Source: JASLEW01 sp035544895 (lineage in GTDB: Bacteria > Acidobacteriota > Thermoanaerobaculia > Multivoradales > UBA5704). Taken from it: DNA of 64,000 nt. The notes under the pieces were generated by a model that worked only from the letters and a program-made list of their open reading frames with translations, made no database searches and had not been told where the DNA came from. Shown here piece after piece: positions 38,870 through 47,117 of this stretch (within the stretch, counting starts at the first letter, position 1; every line of letters begins with the position of its first letter). A program made the translations under genes and the position numbers. Location: positions 1 to 64,000 of the forward strand of contig DASZZM010000043.1 in NCBI GenBank assembly GCA_035544895.1. Reading direction: 5' to 3'.

Positions 38870-40663
38870 ATGCTCAGAGCTCGAATCGTCCTCCTCAGCA
38901 CCGCGGCCATACTTCTCACAGTCTGGCTCACTCACACGCCCGCAGCCGGCTTGCCCCTTCCTGGAAAATTAACGACCGCACCGCCCCAGCAACCCGCGCC
39001 TGACATACTCAGCGGCGAGGTCAATGCGTCCTCCACTGAACCCAATTCCACGAGCACAGCAGAGGACTTCGCGGCGAAGCGGGCTGAAGAAGCCGGAAAA
39101 CTGAACCAAGCCAGGGTAGCTCTAGAGAATGCCATTTTAGAACGACCTGACAGTTCCTCTCTTCATGAGAAACTCGCGACGACTCTTTTCGATTCATACG
39201 GCTTTGACACAACCAATTCACCTGCGCTGTGGCAGGCAGCCGAAGAGGCAGTTAAAGCGTTTGATCTTAGTAAGGCTGGCGGCCAGATCGACAGTAGACT
39301 GCTCTGGCTCTTAGCGCACACGCTCGGAGAAGCCAAGGACAGAGTGGGGCTAAACCGCGTGTTTCAAGAAGCGGTTGCCTTAGATCCTACGCCCGAAGTC
39401 TTTCTCAACTATGCGCGGGGCTTGGTCATCGTTGGTGACGCTCGCGCCGAGGAAGCGTTCAATAAGTCTATCGCGCTCAAGGCCGAGGAGAACCCGGCGG
39501 TTGTGGAGTATGGGGAGTGGTTGCTAGATGCCGAGCGCAATCGTGAAGCGCTCCAGGTACTATCTGGCAGCGGGTGGCAGCCCTACTATGCCCACCTGCT
39601 TCGAGGCGTGGCGTTGGAGCGCCTCAATCGGCCCGGGGAGGCGAAAAACGAGTACGCTCAGTTTGCTGAATTCAGCAAGGCTTTTCCTGCACCCTCGAAA
39701 TACCGGATAAAGAGCAGTCAGCTTCAAGAAGATAGTGGAATCCACTTTGAGAACGAGAGCCAGAACCGCAGCACCAAAGCTGCGGTTTCTTCATCGCAGC
39801 TCATAGTCGGGCTCTCATATCTCATCGGTGGAGAGGCTATCGGCGAGAGCCCTGGCGGTCAGCGTGCGGTCGGTTGGGAACCGCGCAATCGCACGCTTCG
39901 AGGCAGTGTTCCCAATACCCAGGGCCTTTCCTGTCCTTATGTTACAAACACAGGGTCAGCGCTGCCTGACCAGTATGCAACGGTAATATGTCAGTCGGGA
40001 GCCTTCGATGGCAAATGTTCCGCCTGGTGCTCCGATCGGACATATACAGGTAAGCAGTGTTCCCGGGATTCCCACACTGATGCGGCGGCTTACGACGTTT
40101 ATTGGGGCTATGCTCCCGATGCGGTCGGCCAACATTGTCCGGGTGGATTCAGTAGCGGTAGCCGAGACTATTGTAATGCAACTGCACGCTGTCAAGGGCT
40201 TACAACTACCTTCAAGATCCGAGGCGCACTTTTTAATCGGGGCACTTCGGGGACGTGTCCAACCCCGCGGGACGATTCGCGCATCTGCACCACATTCGCC
40301 AGTGGCAAGGTTTGCGGCGATGGAAAGCGTGACAACTGCTTCTACTATAACCCAAATTGGAGTGGCCGAGCGATGGTTGGCTCTCTTCCACGGACGGGGA
40401 GTTCCCAGCAACAGCCTAATAACAGCTACTACTACAGCGCGAGCTCAAAGACACACAAGGGGCACCTCGAAGGCGACGAAGATCAGAACTTCGACCTTTA
40501 TCTGTACAAGTGGAGTGGCAGTGCTTGGATCATGGTGAAGAGCTCTACGCTCCCATCCTCGGTGGAGGACGTGACCTACGCCGGTGGACCAGGCTACTAC
40601 GCATGGCTGGTAGTATCGGCGAGAGGAAGCGGTGTCTATTCGCTCTGGATAACCTCCCCATAG
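38870..40663 (+). CDS. Secreted TPR protein with C-terminal pre-peptidase (PPC) domain
   Basis: A 597-residue exported protein (signal MLRARIVLLSTAAILLTVWL; GGGGAG before the ATG; TATACT at 38,829-38,834 as -10). Residues about 60-260 are TPR-like (QARVALENAILERPDSSSLH; NREALQVL; GEAKNEYAQFAEF). A Cys-rich segment follows (about 350-500: CSAWCSDRTYTGKQCS, CNATARCQGL, KVCGDGKRDNCFYY). The end (about 530-597, HLEGDEDQNFDLYLYKWSG) is PPC-like. Base composition is lower in GC than flanking genes, suggesting separate origin. Function unknown. Confidence 0.65.
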   Translation: MLRARIVLLSTAAILLTVWLTHTPAAGLPLPGKLTTAPPQQPAPDILSGEVNASSTEPNSTSTAEDFAAKRAEEAGKLNQARVALENAILERPDSSSLHEKLATTLFDSYGFDTTNSPALWQAAEEAVKAFDLSKAGGQIDSRLLWLLAHTLGEAKDRVGLNRVFQEAVALDPTPEVFLNYARGLVIVGDARAEEAFNKSIALKAEENPAVVEYGEWLLDAERNREALQVLSGSGWQPYYAHLLRGVALERLNRPGEAKNEYAQFAEFSKAFPAPSKYRIKSSQLQEDSGIHFENESQNRSTKAAVSSSQLIVGLSYLIGGEAIGESPGGQRAVGWEPRNRTLRGSVPNTQGLSCPYVTNTGSALPDQYATVICQSGAFDGKCSAWCSDRTYTGKQCSRDSHTDAAAYDVYWGYAPDAVGQHCPGGFSSGSRDYCNATARCQGLTTTFKIRGALFNRGTSGTCPTPRDDSRICTTFASGKVCGDGKRDNCFYYNPNWSGRAMVGSLPRTGSSQQQPNNSYYYSASSKTHKGHLEGDEDQNFDLYLYKWSGSAWIMVKSSTLPSSVEDVTYAGGPGYYAWLVVSARGSGVYSLWITSP

Positions 40664-40807
40664 GGTTGCCGCTTGAAGGACTGGTGGAGTCCCGCTCTCG
40701 GCGCGGGAGGCGGGATGGATCGACGCGGCGATCTGCTACCTCATCCGCCGCGCCGGTGAGGTGAGTGGCACGTTGGGATGGCTGACCTGCCCGATCTGAA
40801 CAGCGAG

Positions 40808-40847
40808 AAATAAAAATAGGAGGGCCGCAGATGATCCGCGACCCTCC
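40808..40847 (-). terminator. Terminator of the ubiquitin-like operon
   Basis: GGAGGG (40,819-40,824) pairs with CCCTCC (40,842-40,847), with CGC/GCG inside. The stretch AAATAAAAAT directly to the left is a U-rich tail on the minus strand. It follows the ThiF stop (40,935) by about 90 bases. Confidence 0.65.
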
Positions 40848-40934
40848 CTTGAATTCCTTCATTCCTGCACTCCTGCTTTTTGCGCCTTGAGGTCTTTCAG
40901 GCAACCGGATTGGGGATCGCTCCGGGGGGCGACT

Positions 40935-41618
40935 TCAGAACTTCCGGCTCACGACGGCCATCGCCGGGCGGAGAGCGAAGATGATCTCGTTGTCGCGATC
41001 GTCTTCCCCGCCCTGCTCGACCGTGAACCACCGGATCATCTGCCAGACTGCGAGGCCGGCCAGAATCTCGGCGGTGGGACCGACTGTGACCGAGGCGCCG
41101 CAGGCGGACACCTCCGCCTCATCGTCCGCGTAGAGCGTCTCCTCCCAGGCGCGGATGTGTCCGGGCTTGTTGGGATTTACGGCATACACCCGGCCGTTGT
41201 CGGCGCCCATCCGGGTTTCGACGAGGAGCCCGGTGCGGAGCTTGAACTTCAAGGCGCCCTGCCAGATCTCCCGCCTCGACGCCATGGTATCCGTGAGCAG
41301 GAACACCACGTCCCCGAGGAGCTCGGAGCCGTCGACGCGCCGCGCGTGCGCCTGGATCTCGGTGCCGGTCGAAGATCGCACGATCTCCGCGAGCGCCTCG
41401 ACCTTCGGCCGCCCCACGTCCGGAAGCCCGAAGACCTGGTTTGGAACGTTGTGCTCCTCGACCCGATCGTGGTCCCAGGCGTGGATCGTCGCGACGCCGA
41501 GCTTCGCGAGGTCGAGGACGATCCGGGAGCCGGTCGCGCCGCAGCCGATCACGTCAACCCGCCGATGCCCGAAGGCATGCGGCGGGAAAACCGCCATGTG
41601 CCGCAGTGGATCGATCAT
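40935..41618 (-). CDS. ThiF/E1-like activating enzyme of the ubiquitin-like operon
   Basis: A 227-residue protein with the E1/ThiF/MoeB adenylation fold. The nucleotide loop is VDVIGCGATGSRI (GCGATG at 25-30), the acidic ribose contact is in HAWDHDRVEEHN, and NVPNQVFG...GRPKVEAL fits the Asn/Arg-Gln and Lys positions, although the Arg of the N-x-x-R-Q motif is Asn. D110 and C173 (EVSACGASVTVGP) are candidates for the later Asp and catalytic Cys. It would adenylate the small beta-grasp protein encoded upstream. The ATG overlaps the JAMM stop (ATGA), so the two are made together. It lacks the zinc CxxC pairs of MoeB. Confidence 0.85.
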   Translation of the reverse strand: MIDPLRHMAVFPPHAFGHRRVDVIGCGATGSRIVLDLAKLGVATIHAWDHDRVEEHNVPNQVFGLPDVGRPKVEALAEIVRSSTGTEIQAHARRVDGSELLGDVVFLLTDTMASRREIWQGALKFKLRTGLLVETRMGADNGRVYAVNPNKPGHIRAWEETLYADDEAEVSACGASVTVGPTAEILAGLAVWQMIRWFTVEQGGEDDRDNEIIFALRPAMAVVSRKF

Positions 41619-42367
41619 CGCGCACCGCCTTCCGGCGCGCACTCTTCCTCGGCTGCCGCCGCTTCCTCGCCCAGCCCGAAGGCGGGGCCGAAACCGAAGT
41701 CTCCGGCAGGGAAGAGGTGTCCGGGCCAGAGGCTCAAGTGGCCTCTCCAGGGCTTCGCCGGCATCACGGGCTTGCGCCGGATTTTCGCGGCCACCTCCGC
41801 CTGCCAATAGGCGCGGCGGGAGTTGTCGCGGGGCTCGTCAAGCGCCCACTCGGCGTCGCGGACCACGAGCCCCTCCTCAAGGAGGTAGATCGTGATCTCC
41901 AGGCGGCCCCTCTTGTTCAGGATGGCGCGGATGAAGAAGTCGCCGCACTCCGCGGCGAGCTCCCGCATCTGCTCCTCGTCCTGCCGGCTGGGGCGCGTGT
42001 CCATCGTGTGATGGGAGTGGCCCCAAAAGCGGATCGAGTTCGCAACCGCGAGGCCATCCTCGCGCGAAGCGATGATCTCGGAGGCCCAGGCGGCCAGGCC
42101 CTCGGCGGTGAGTTCGCAGGTCATGGCGTGCGCCTCCTGGGCGGGCAGGAAGATCTCCCGGACGAGGAAGTCACGGCCTGCCCTCTCTACCGTGCCGATC
42201 CAGCCAACCTCACCCTGGACGAGATCCACGAGATGAAACATGTCCTCGTAGGCCCTGCGGCTGAAGAGCACGCGCGGCAGGTCGAAGACCGGCTCGACTC
42301 GCTGCCCGAACTGGTGTTGAAAAAACGGTCTGGCCGGCGTTTCCGGCCACTGCCCTTTATGGCTCAT
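41615..42367 (-). CDS. JAMM/JAB-type metallopeptidase of the ubiquitin-like operon
   Basis: A 250-residue protein of the Mov34/JAB fold. The zinc motif is complete: H117-S-H119, seven residues, S127, two residues, D130 (FWGHSHHTMDTRPSRQDEE), and Glu61 in WIGTVERAG is the likely general base. Such enzymes remove C-terminal residues from ubiquitin-like proteins or cleave conjugates. The last 60 residues are a Gly/Glu/Ala-rich tail absent from typical JAB proteins. It sits between the gap after the Ubl gene and the ThiF gene. Confidence 0.87.
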   Translation of the reverse strand: MSHKGQWPETPARPFFQHQFGQRVEPVFDLPRVLFSRRAYEDMFHLVDLVQGEVGWIGTVERAGRDFLVREIFLPAQEAHAMTCELTAEGLAAWASEIIASREDGLAVANSIRFWGHSHHTMDTRPSRQDEEQMRELAAECGDFFIRAILNKRGRLEITIYLLEEGLVVRDAEWALDEPRDNSRRAYWQAEVAAKIRRKPVMPAKPWRGHLSLWPGHLFPAGDFGFGPAFGLGEEAAAAEEECAPEGGAR

Positions 42368-42421
42368 AGATCCTTCCCTTTCTGCCGCCTCCTTTGAGGC
42401 TGCCGTTGCGGGTTCCCGAGT

Positions 42422-42595
42422 TCAGCCGACAAGGAACGTCTCCTCGGCTGAAGAGGGAGGGCGAAGGTCCAGGGGACCCTCGCCCAAGAATCGATATGCG
42501 CGCACCTGTGTCTCCACCCGATTCAGATCATTCGCCTCCTCGGATGCAGGCAAGTAGGTACGCGGTGAGCTTCGCGCCAGGTCTTCTGGAGCCAT
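42422..42595 (-). CDS. Possible small protein between Ubl and JAMM genes
   Basis: An open minus frame (ATG 42,595; 57 residues, MAPEDLARSSPRTYLPASEE onward, ending AEETFLVG) has protein-like composition in the only sizeable gap of the operon. No ribosome-binding site precedes it, and the frame is open further upstream to about 42,690 without an ATG. It could be a real fifth component or chance. Confidence 0.3.
   Translation of the reverse strand: MAPEDLARSSPRTYLPASEEANDLNRVETQVRAYRFLGEGPLDLRPPSSAEETFLVG
42459..42485. promoter_or_regulatory. Stable hairpin inside the ubiquitin-like operon
   Basis: GGGCGA-A-GGTCC (42,459-42,470) pairs with GGACC-C-TCGCCC (42,474-42,485): eleven pairs, one mismatch, a three-base loop. 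No U-tract follows on either strand. In the 390-base gap between the Ubl and JAMM genes it may be an attenuator or an mRNA-processing or stability site that sets different levels of the two halves. Confidence 0.5.
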
Positions 42596-42759
42596 GTTGC
42601 GGGGGACAGGGAAACGCAATGTTCGCTGTATGCCGGGTATGGGCAGGAAGGGGGCGCCAGGCAGTATTGGCTTTGACTCACTCTGCCTGCTCAGGTTCTT
42701 TTACTGACGAGTGACTGCGGCCGGAACCTGAAAAAGTCGTCCGCTGCCACTTTGAAGCC

Positions 42760-43002
42760 TTAGTTGCCTTTGATCTTCTTCACGAGGAGGACGGTATCGC
42801 CGTCCTCGAGCTCGTCTCCGAGCTGCGCGAGTTCGCTGTTCACGCGGATCTCGTAACCGGTGAAATCCAGCTCGGCGCCGGCAAGGGCGTCGCCGACGCT
42901 GCGCCCGCCATTCAAGGCGATCTCCACGATGCGGCCGGGAAGCCTCCCGACCCGAACGGTGATGAAGTCCAACGTGTCCGGTGTGTCCTGCTCTTCGGTC
43001 AT
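42760..43002 (-). CDS. Ubiquitin-like beta-grasp protein
   Basis: An 80-residue protein. FITVRVGRLPGRIVEIALNG looks like the first beta-hairpin, GGRSVGDALAGAEL the helix, and GYEIRVNSELAQLGDELEDG with DTVLLVKKIKGN the later strands, matching the ThiS/MoaD/ubiquitin fold. The C-terminus is KGN, not GG: activation would need loss of Asn to expose Gly, a job for the adjacent JAMM peptidase, or a different chemistry. AGGAGGT stands six bases before the ATG at 43,002. It follows the E2-like gene by 80 bases. Confidence 0.8.
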   Translation of the reverse strand: MTEEQDTPDTLDFITVRVGRLPGRIVEIALNGGRSVGDALAGAELDFTGYEIRVNSELAQLGDELEDGDTVLLVKKIKGN

Positions 43003-43082
43003 GGCTGACCTCCTGATTCTTTGCCGCAGGCCCATCCCTGGCGGCGATTTGGATTGCCACGATGGGGTGGTCCTGCGGTCGG

Positions 43083-44417
43083 CTAGGCGGCGACCGGCCA
43101 GCGATTGATGTATGCCCCGGCCGGGTCGCCTACGTTCACCGACTCCACGAACTGGATGGCGACCAGGGCGGCCGCCGCGAACTCGTAGTTGGCGATGAGG
43201 TCCGGGAAGATTTCCTGGGCGTTGCCGAGACAGGCGCTGCCGTCGAGGAAAACGTGCGGGGCGTGCATTCTGCCGCCCTGGTACGCCTCGACGCGCCGGG
43301 TGAGGTTTTGCCAGCGCACCTCGGCGCGGTCGGTGTGGATCTCGATCCGGAAGCGGCCGATCTCGTGCCGCAAGCTGGAACGCGGATCGATGCAGTACAG
43401 GGTCTCGGTGAAGACCTTGACCACGCTGCTCTCGACCTCGACCTCGCGGACTTTGGGCACCGCGAGGAGCTGGTCGAACTCCCGGCCGTACTTCTCAAGA
43501 TCGGTCTCTTGGGCGGCTTGGAGCTGCGGCAGCTTGCGCTCCAGACCCCTCACCTCGCGGATGCGCCGGAGGAGCTCGTTCTGGAGCCCGTCGATCTGCG
43601 CCTTGCCGGCGGTGATGGCCTCGCGGGTGCTCCGCTCGGCCTTTTCGAGCCGGGCGGCGCAGGCGGCCACATACGCTTCCCGCGAACGCCGTCTTTTCTC
43701 TGCGGCACGCTGCCGGTTCCGTTCGACCTTTTCTTCGGGCGAGAGGGTAAGCTCCGCCGCCACTTCCTCGAGGATCTTCCTGAAGAGGGCGACCTCGTGG
43801 CCGTTGCAGCTCTGCCCGAGGGTCAAGAGCACCCAAATCTGATTGCCGTCGATCTGTGCGTAGGGAAAGCCGTCGTCGATGAGAAGCCTGCCCTCGCCCT
43901 CGGGCTGCAAGGCGACGTAGGGGCCGATGGGAATCCCCAAGATGACCTCGGGGGTGTATTGGCCCGCCTCTTCGCCTTCGCCGAGATGCAGCGCGAGAGA
44001 ATCGGGCGGGCCGGGCAGGACCGTGCGCCGGGGCTGGCGGTAGACGTAGGAGAGCCGCACGTCCCGCCGGACGGCGGGCAGCAAGATCTCCTCGACCGCC
44101 CGGATCATCCGGTATGGCTCGTTATATCCAGCCCGGTCCCACTGCACGACCTGCACTGCCGGCGGCTCCGGCTCTTTTTCGCGCCCTGGAGGCGAGTCGG
44201 CGGCAACCGCCTTGAGGCTCACGGAGACGATGCCCTGGTAGGGAGTGGGCATCTCTCCCAAGATCTCCACGCCGAGGGCCGCAATTGCGGTGGGCAGGAG
44301 GGCTTCCTCGATGACCGTTCCTGAAAGGCCATCGATGTCAAAGGGGCAGGAAGGCACGTCGGCCTCCTGCAACTTCAAGAGTTGCTCCGGGTTCAGGCCC
44401 GGGAAGAAGAAGTTCAT
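43083..44417 (-). CDS. E2-like conjugating protein with internal coiled coil
   Basis: A 444-residue protein. Residues about 1-210 form an uncharacterised N-terminal region (with PYRMIRAVEEILLP and PEVILGIPIGPYVALQPEG); 215-320 are a strong coiled coil (EEKVERNRQRAAEKRRRSRE, ELLRRIREVRGLERK); 325-444 resemble the UBC/E2 fold: RFRIEIHTDRAEVRWQN, then HAPHVFLDGSACLGN (385-399) with Cys396 at the E2 active-site position after an HPH-like motif, and a helical end (AAALVAIQFVESVNVGDPAG). It is the first gene of the operon (AAGGA before the ATG) and should receive the Ubl from ThiF. The coiled coil may bind targets or drive oligomerisation. Confidence 0.75.
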   Translation of the reverse strand: MNFFFPGLNPEQLLKLQEADVPSCPFDIDGLSGTVIEEALLPTAIAALGVEILGEMPTPYQGIVSVSLKAVAADSPPGREKEPEPPAVQVVQWDRAGYNEPYRMIRAVEEILLPAVRRDVRLSYVYRQPRRTVLPGPPDSLALHLGEGEEAGQYTPEVILGIPIGPYVALQPEGEGRLLIDDGFPYAQIDGNQIWVLLTLGQSCNGHEVALFRKILEEVAAELTLSPEEKVERNRQRAAEKRRRSREAYVAACAARLEKAERSTREAITAGKAQIDGLQNELLRRIREVRGLERKLPQLQAAQETDLEKYGREFDQLLAVPKVREVEVESSVVKVFTETLYCIDPRSSLRHEIGRFRIEIHTDRAEVRWQNLTRRVEAYQGGRMHAPHVFLDGSACLGNAQEIFPDLIANYEFAAAALVAIQFVESVNVGDPAGAYINRWPVAA

Positions 44418-44471
44418 GGCGTTCCTTTCCCGGCCGAAAGCTGCGGTATACCCGCAGTTTTCTTTGGCCGT

Positions 44472-44508
44472 CTCACCTCAAACATCCGACCTCGATGTCT
44501 GAGGTGAG
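44472..44508. promoter_or_regulatory. Long inverted repeat upstream of the ubiquitin-like operon
   Basis: CTCACCTCA-A-ACATC (44,472-44,486) pairs with GATGT-C-TGAGGTGAG (44,494-44,508): 14 of 15 pairs around a seven-base centre. It lies 55 bases before the E2-like start. It is best read as an operator for an unknown repressor or activator; no U-tract makes it a good terminator. Confidence 0.55.
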
Positions 44509-44896
44509 GCGGCTCCCGGAAGAGGACGCCCTACCGCGCAAGAGATCGTTGCTCCGCTTCGGGTCGAATCAGATCGACCCCGCACCCGTGGCGCCACCAC
44601 CGCTTACCGGCATCTCCGATTTGAAATCGGAGCAGGCATCGGACCACAGACGACTCGCGGACAAAAACACTTTGCGCTATGCGGTTTTGAAAACACCTCC
44701 TTCGCTCGCTCCCCCCCCAAATCGTGAGCGGGAGGAAGCTGGAGGCGGGGCTGGAAGCCTGAGCTGCTCTCACGCTAGAGGAGGGGAAGCGACCGAGGAA
44801 GACGGCGATTCTTTCCGGGGGCGGCAAGGCGGCATTGACACGGCCCTGGCGGGTTCCAGAGAATAGGCAAGAAGAAGCTCAACTGCTCATCGAGGG
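44509..44896. other. Gene-free stretch
   Basis: Between the inverted repeat and the lipoprotein gene no frame shows a ribosome-binding site or plausible protein. Presumably it holds divergent promoters of the ubiquitin-like operon and of the lipoprotein gene. Confidence 0.4.
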
Positions 44897-45568
44897 ATGG
44901 CTATGGGTCGATCGACCAAAAGAGACTTGCTTGCAGCAGCGCTCGTCGCCACTCTCGGGATCATGGTCGCCTGCCAGGGCGGCCGGAAAGCCGAGAAGCT
45001 CGACCGAGACACTGCCCTCAGCCTCCTCCACGAAAGCGGCCGGGTAGCGATCCGCGGCCCCCTCTGTCAGATCGATCTCGTTGTCTATAACACCGGCCCG
45101 GCGGAGTCCGCCCGGCTCGCGTTCCTCACGAGCTTGGAGCCTGTCCTCGTGAAGCTCACTCCCACCCGGGAAGAGCCGGCGCCCGGCTTCACCTTCATGC
45201 CCTCCGCGAAACGGCCGCCGGTCAAGCGCTACGAGTTCGACCCCGCGGACCCGAAGAGCGCTGTGCATGTCCTCAACGGCGAAAGCATGAAAATGGCGGG
45301 CTTCGCGATCGCCGACCCGGAGTACAAGAAGGTCACCGGCATCGTCCAGGAAGGCTCCCAGGCCATCGCCACCGTCGAGGTCGCCTACGCGCCGAACGCG
45401 ACCTATCGGACGATCGCGGCAGCGCTCGCCAAGGCGAGACCGCAGCCCGGGTTCATCCTGCCGCAGCTACCCGCCGAGGCGGATCTCGCGAAGACCCTGA
45501 GCCGCGAGGTTGCCTTTCGGAGATATGACGACGGCTGGCGGGTGGAAGTGCCGAAGCTGCTCTTTTAG
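44897..45568 (+). CDS. Hypothetical lipoprotein
   Basis: A 223-residue protein with a lipoprotein signal (MAMGRSTKRDLLAAALVATL, lipobox IMVAC near residue 26). The mature part has mixed alpha/beta character (VAIRGPLCQIDLVVYNTG; AIATVEVAYAPNATYRTIAA; VAFRRYDDGWRVEVPKL), the last strand resembling DUF4878/NTF2-like folds. A Met at 44,903 is an alternative start. Function unknown. Confidence 0.65.
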   Translation: MAMGRSTKRDLLAAALVATLGIMVACQGGRKAEKLDRDTALSLLHESGRVAIRGPLCQIDLVVYNTGPAESARLAFLTSLEPVLVKLTPTREEPAPGFTFMPSAKRPPVKRYEFDPADPKSAVHVLNGESMKMAGFAIADPEYKKVTGIVQEGSQAIATVEVAYAPNATYRTIAAALAKARPQPGFILPQLPAEADLAKTLSREVAFRRYDDGWRVEVPKLLF

Positions 45569-45624
45569 CGGCGATCTACAAGTGAGACCGGGGTAGAGGA
45601 CGTGATTCCGGAAGGAGGGCGCTA

Positions 45625-45921
45625 ATGAAACGGTTCCTGTTTATCGTCATAGGATCGAGCCGCCGCCGGACCTGGAACCGCTTGAGGTCCCGGTGTGTTT
45701 TCTCGCGGATTTCGCAGCCGAGCCGGAGGCACAAAACTCAGAGACTATCCTGCATACCTTTGCCAACCTGCTGAGCTAAACCGAAGTCACCCAGGACGAG
45801 TTGGTCGAGAGGATGGAGAGCTGGCTGCAACGGTTTCATAGCAGAAACCGTAATGCCATCGGAAGTGAGCAGTCATCGGAGGATTGGAGGACGGTGCAAT
45901 GCTTCCGCCGAAACCTCTAAG
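45625..45921 (+). pseudogene. Degenerate small gene (frameshift and stop)
   Basis: An ATG at 45,625 after GGAGGG opens MKRFLFIV, but protein-like sequence continues only in another frame: HRIEPPPDLEPLEVPVCFLA, SETILHTFANLLS, a TAA at 45,777-45,779, then TEVTQDELVERMESWLQRFH and beyond. Both lesions must be repaired to give one ~95-residue protein. It looks like a decayed gene; product unknown. Confidence 0.5.
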
Positions 45922-46423
45922 ATTCGCAACGCTCAAGCGCGGCGAGAAACACCTTTATTCCGCCAAGATTAGGCTTGGCACCTGGGAAAAGAAGGTTTGG
46001 CCATTCAAGGGATACAGACCGTCAGTGGGTTTCGGTGGACTCCCTGGAACCGCTCATTGGACGAGCCGAAGACTCATCATCGAACCAGAAGAGGTACACC
46101 TGCTGGAAAGAGTTCTTACCGCCGCCATGGCACACTTTATTGAAGCATGGAACCCGCTTGTGGGAATGCACGTCTCTGCGCAGGCAGAATTCGCCCAGGA
46201 GCTTGCTAGCACCGCACACGAACATGGGATTTTCCTTGCGATCCCGCACACCGCTCTTGAGAAGTATCAACCATGCTTTTTGTACGCTCAGGCGGTGCCA
46301 CTGGAGAGTGTAAATGATGCTGAAACTCTCTGTTTCTTGGCTTGGGAGTTTGACTCGTCCACGCCTCGCGTCGACGAGGTAATCGAGCTAGGCAACAGAC
46401 TCATAGCCGAGTCGGGGGGTTAG
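45899..46423 (+). CDS. Hypothetical protein
   Basis: A 174-residue soluble protein from the ATG at 45,899 (GGAGG eight bases before). It contains EVHLLERVLTAAMAHFIEAW and an aromatic, slightly acidic second half. GC content is below that of the neighbours. It precedes the PH-like gene by seven bases and is probably cotranscribed with it. No family is recognised. Confidence 0.6.
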   Translation: MLPPKPLRFATLKRGEKHLYSAKIRLGTWEKKVWPFKGYRPSVGFGGLPGTAHWTSRRLIIEPEEVHLLERVLTAAMAHFIEAWNPLVGMHVSAQAEFAQELASTAHEHGIFLAIPHTALEKYQPCFLYAQAVPLESVNDAETLCFLAWEFDSSTPRVDEVIELGNRLIAESGG

Positions 46424-46429
46424 GTTATT

Positions 46430-46843
46430 ATGTCAGCCAACATGCGCCACCGAGCGGAGATTCTCTTTCGACGCGGGAACGAGCGTGTAGAGGAAGGATC
46501 GGCGGGAACGGATTGGGAGACATCGCTTGACAGCATGGTGAAAATGCTTGGCACTGGCGAGACATTAATTCATGTCGCCGGCTTTCAAAACTTCGGTCTT
46601 CGCGGGCAACCAGCCACACTTATCACGCTTACATCTAAACGGCTTATCATTCAGCTATACCCAGGCGAGAAGCCCATCAAACTTCCACTGAAAGAAATCG
46701 CAGAAGTCTCTTGCCACAGAGATTATCTGTTTCAAAATAACTTGCACATCACTGGAACCTCTGGCTTGGTGTGTAAGCTTGCTATGGAGAAGGATATCGC
46801 CGCACCTCTTGAGCGTGCCATCAAGGCCGCACAAAGAGCGTAG
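46430..46843 (+). CDS. PH-domain-like hypothetical protein
   Basis: A 137-residue protein. Residues about 45-120 (ETLIHVAGFQNFGLRG; ATLITLTSKRLIIQLYPGE; LPLKEIAEVSCHRDYLF; NNLHITGTSGLVCKL) show the strand pattern of bacterial PH (YokE/bPH) domains. It may bind partners or membrane; function unknown. GC is lower than the island average. Confidence 0.6.
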   Translation: MSANMRHRAEILFRRGNERVEEGSAGTDWETSLDSMVKMLGTGETLIHVAGFQNFGLRGQPATLITLTSKRLIIQLYPGEKPIKLPLKEIAEVSCHRDYLFQNNLHITGTSGLVCKLAMEKDIAAPLERAIKAAQRA

Positions 46844-47117
46844 AGAAGATGGGCGCAGGGCTTCCGTGCGGGTCTCTCCCTCCGTGAAGCAGCCGGGCAG
46901 GCACGGTGATCACGTAGCCGCCTTCTGCTGCTGGGGAAGGAGTCGGAGTGTTTGGTGTAGCGAGAGCCTGCAACGGCCGCTCGTGATCCGGGTCGACGAA
47001 TAGCAATATTCGCCTCTTACCATATCGCCATGCCTCTCTTTCGTTGACAGGCCGCATTAACCTTCGCTAAGCTCGCTTCGCCACGGTGCTGCCGCTGGTA
47101 GATGCGAGGTCACTTGC

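Noticed and set aside
40680..40797. Plus frame reading SAREAGWIDAAICYLIRRAG after the PPC protein
   Set aside because: It looks protein-like and may be a gene remnant, but it has no start or identifiable family, so it is not listed.
40935..44417. Direct assignment as a Bil (BilABCD) or PRTRC system
   Set aside because: Bil has a two-domain Ubl and a shorter E2; PRTRC carries ParB and further proteins not seen here. Only the general class is supported.
46821..47057. Minus-strand frame of 78 codons between the PH-like and membrane protein genes
   Set aside because: No ribosome-binding site, overlaps the end of the PH-like gene, and shows no recognisable motif.
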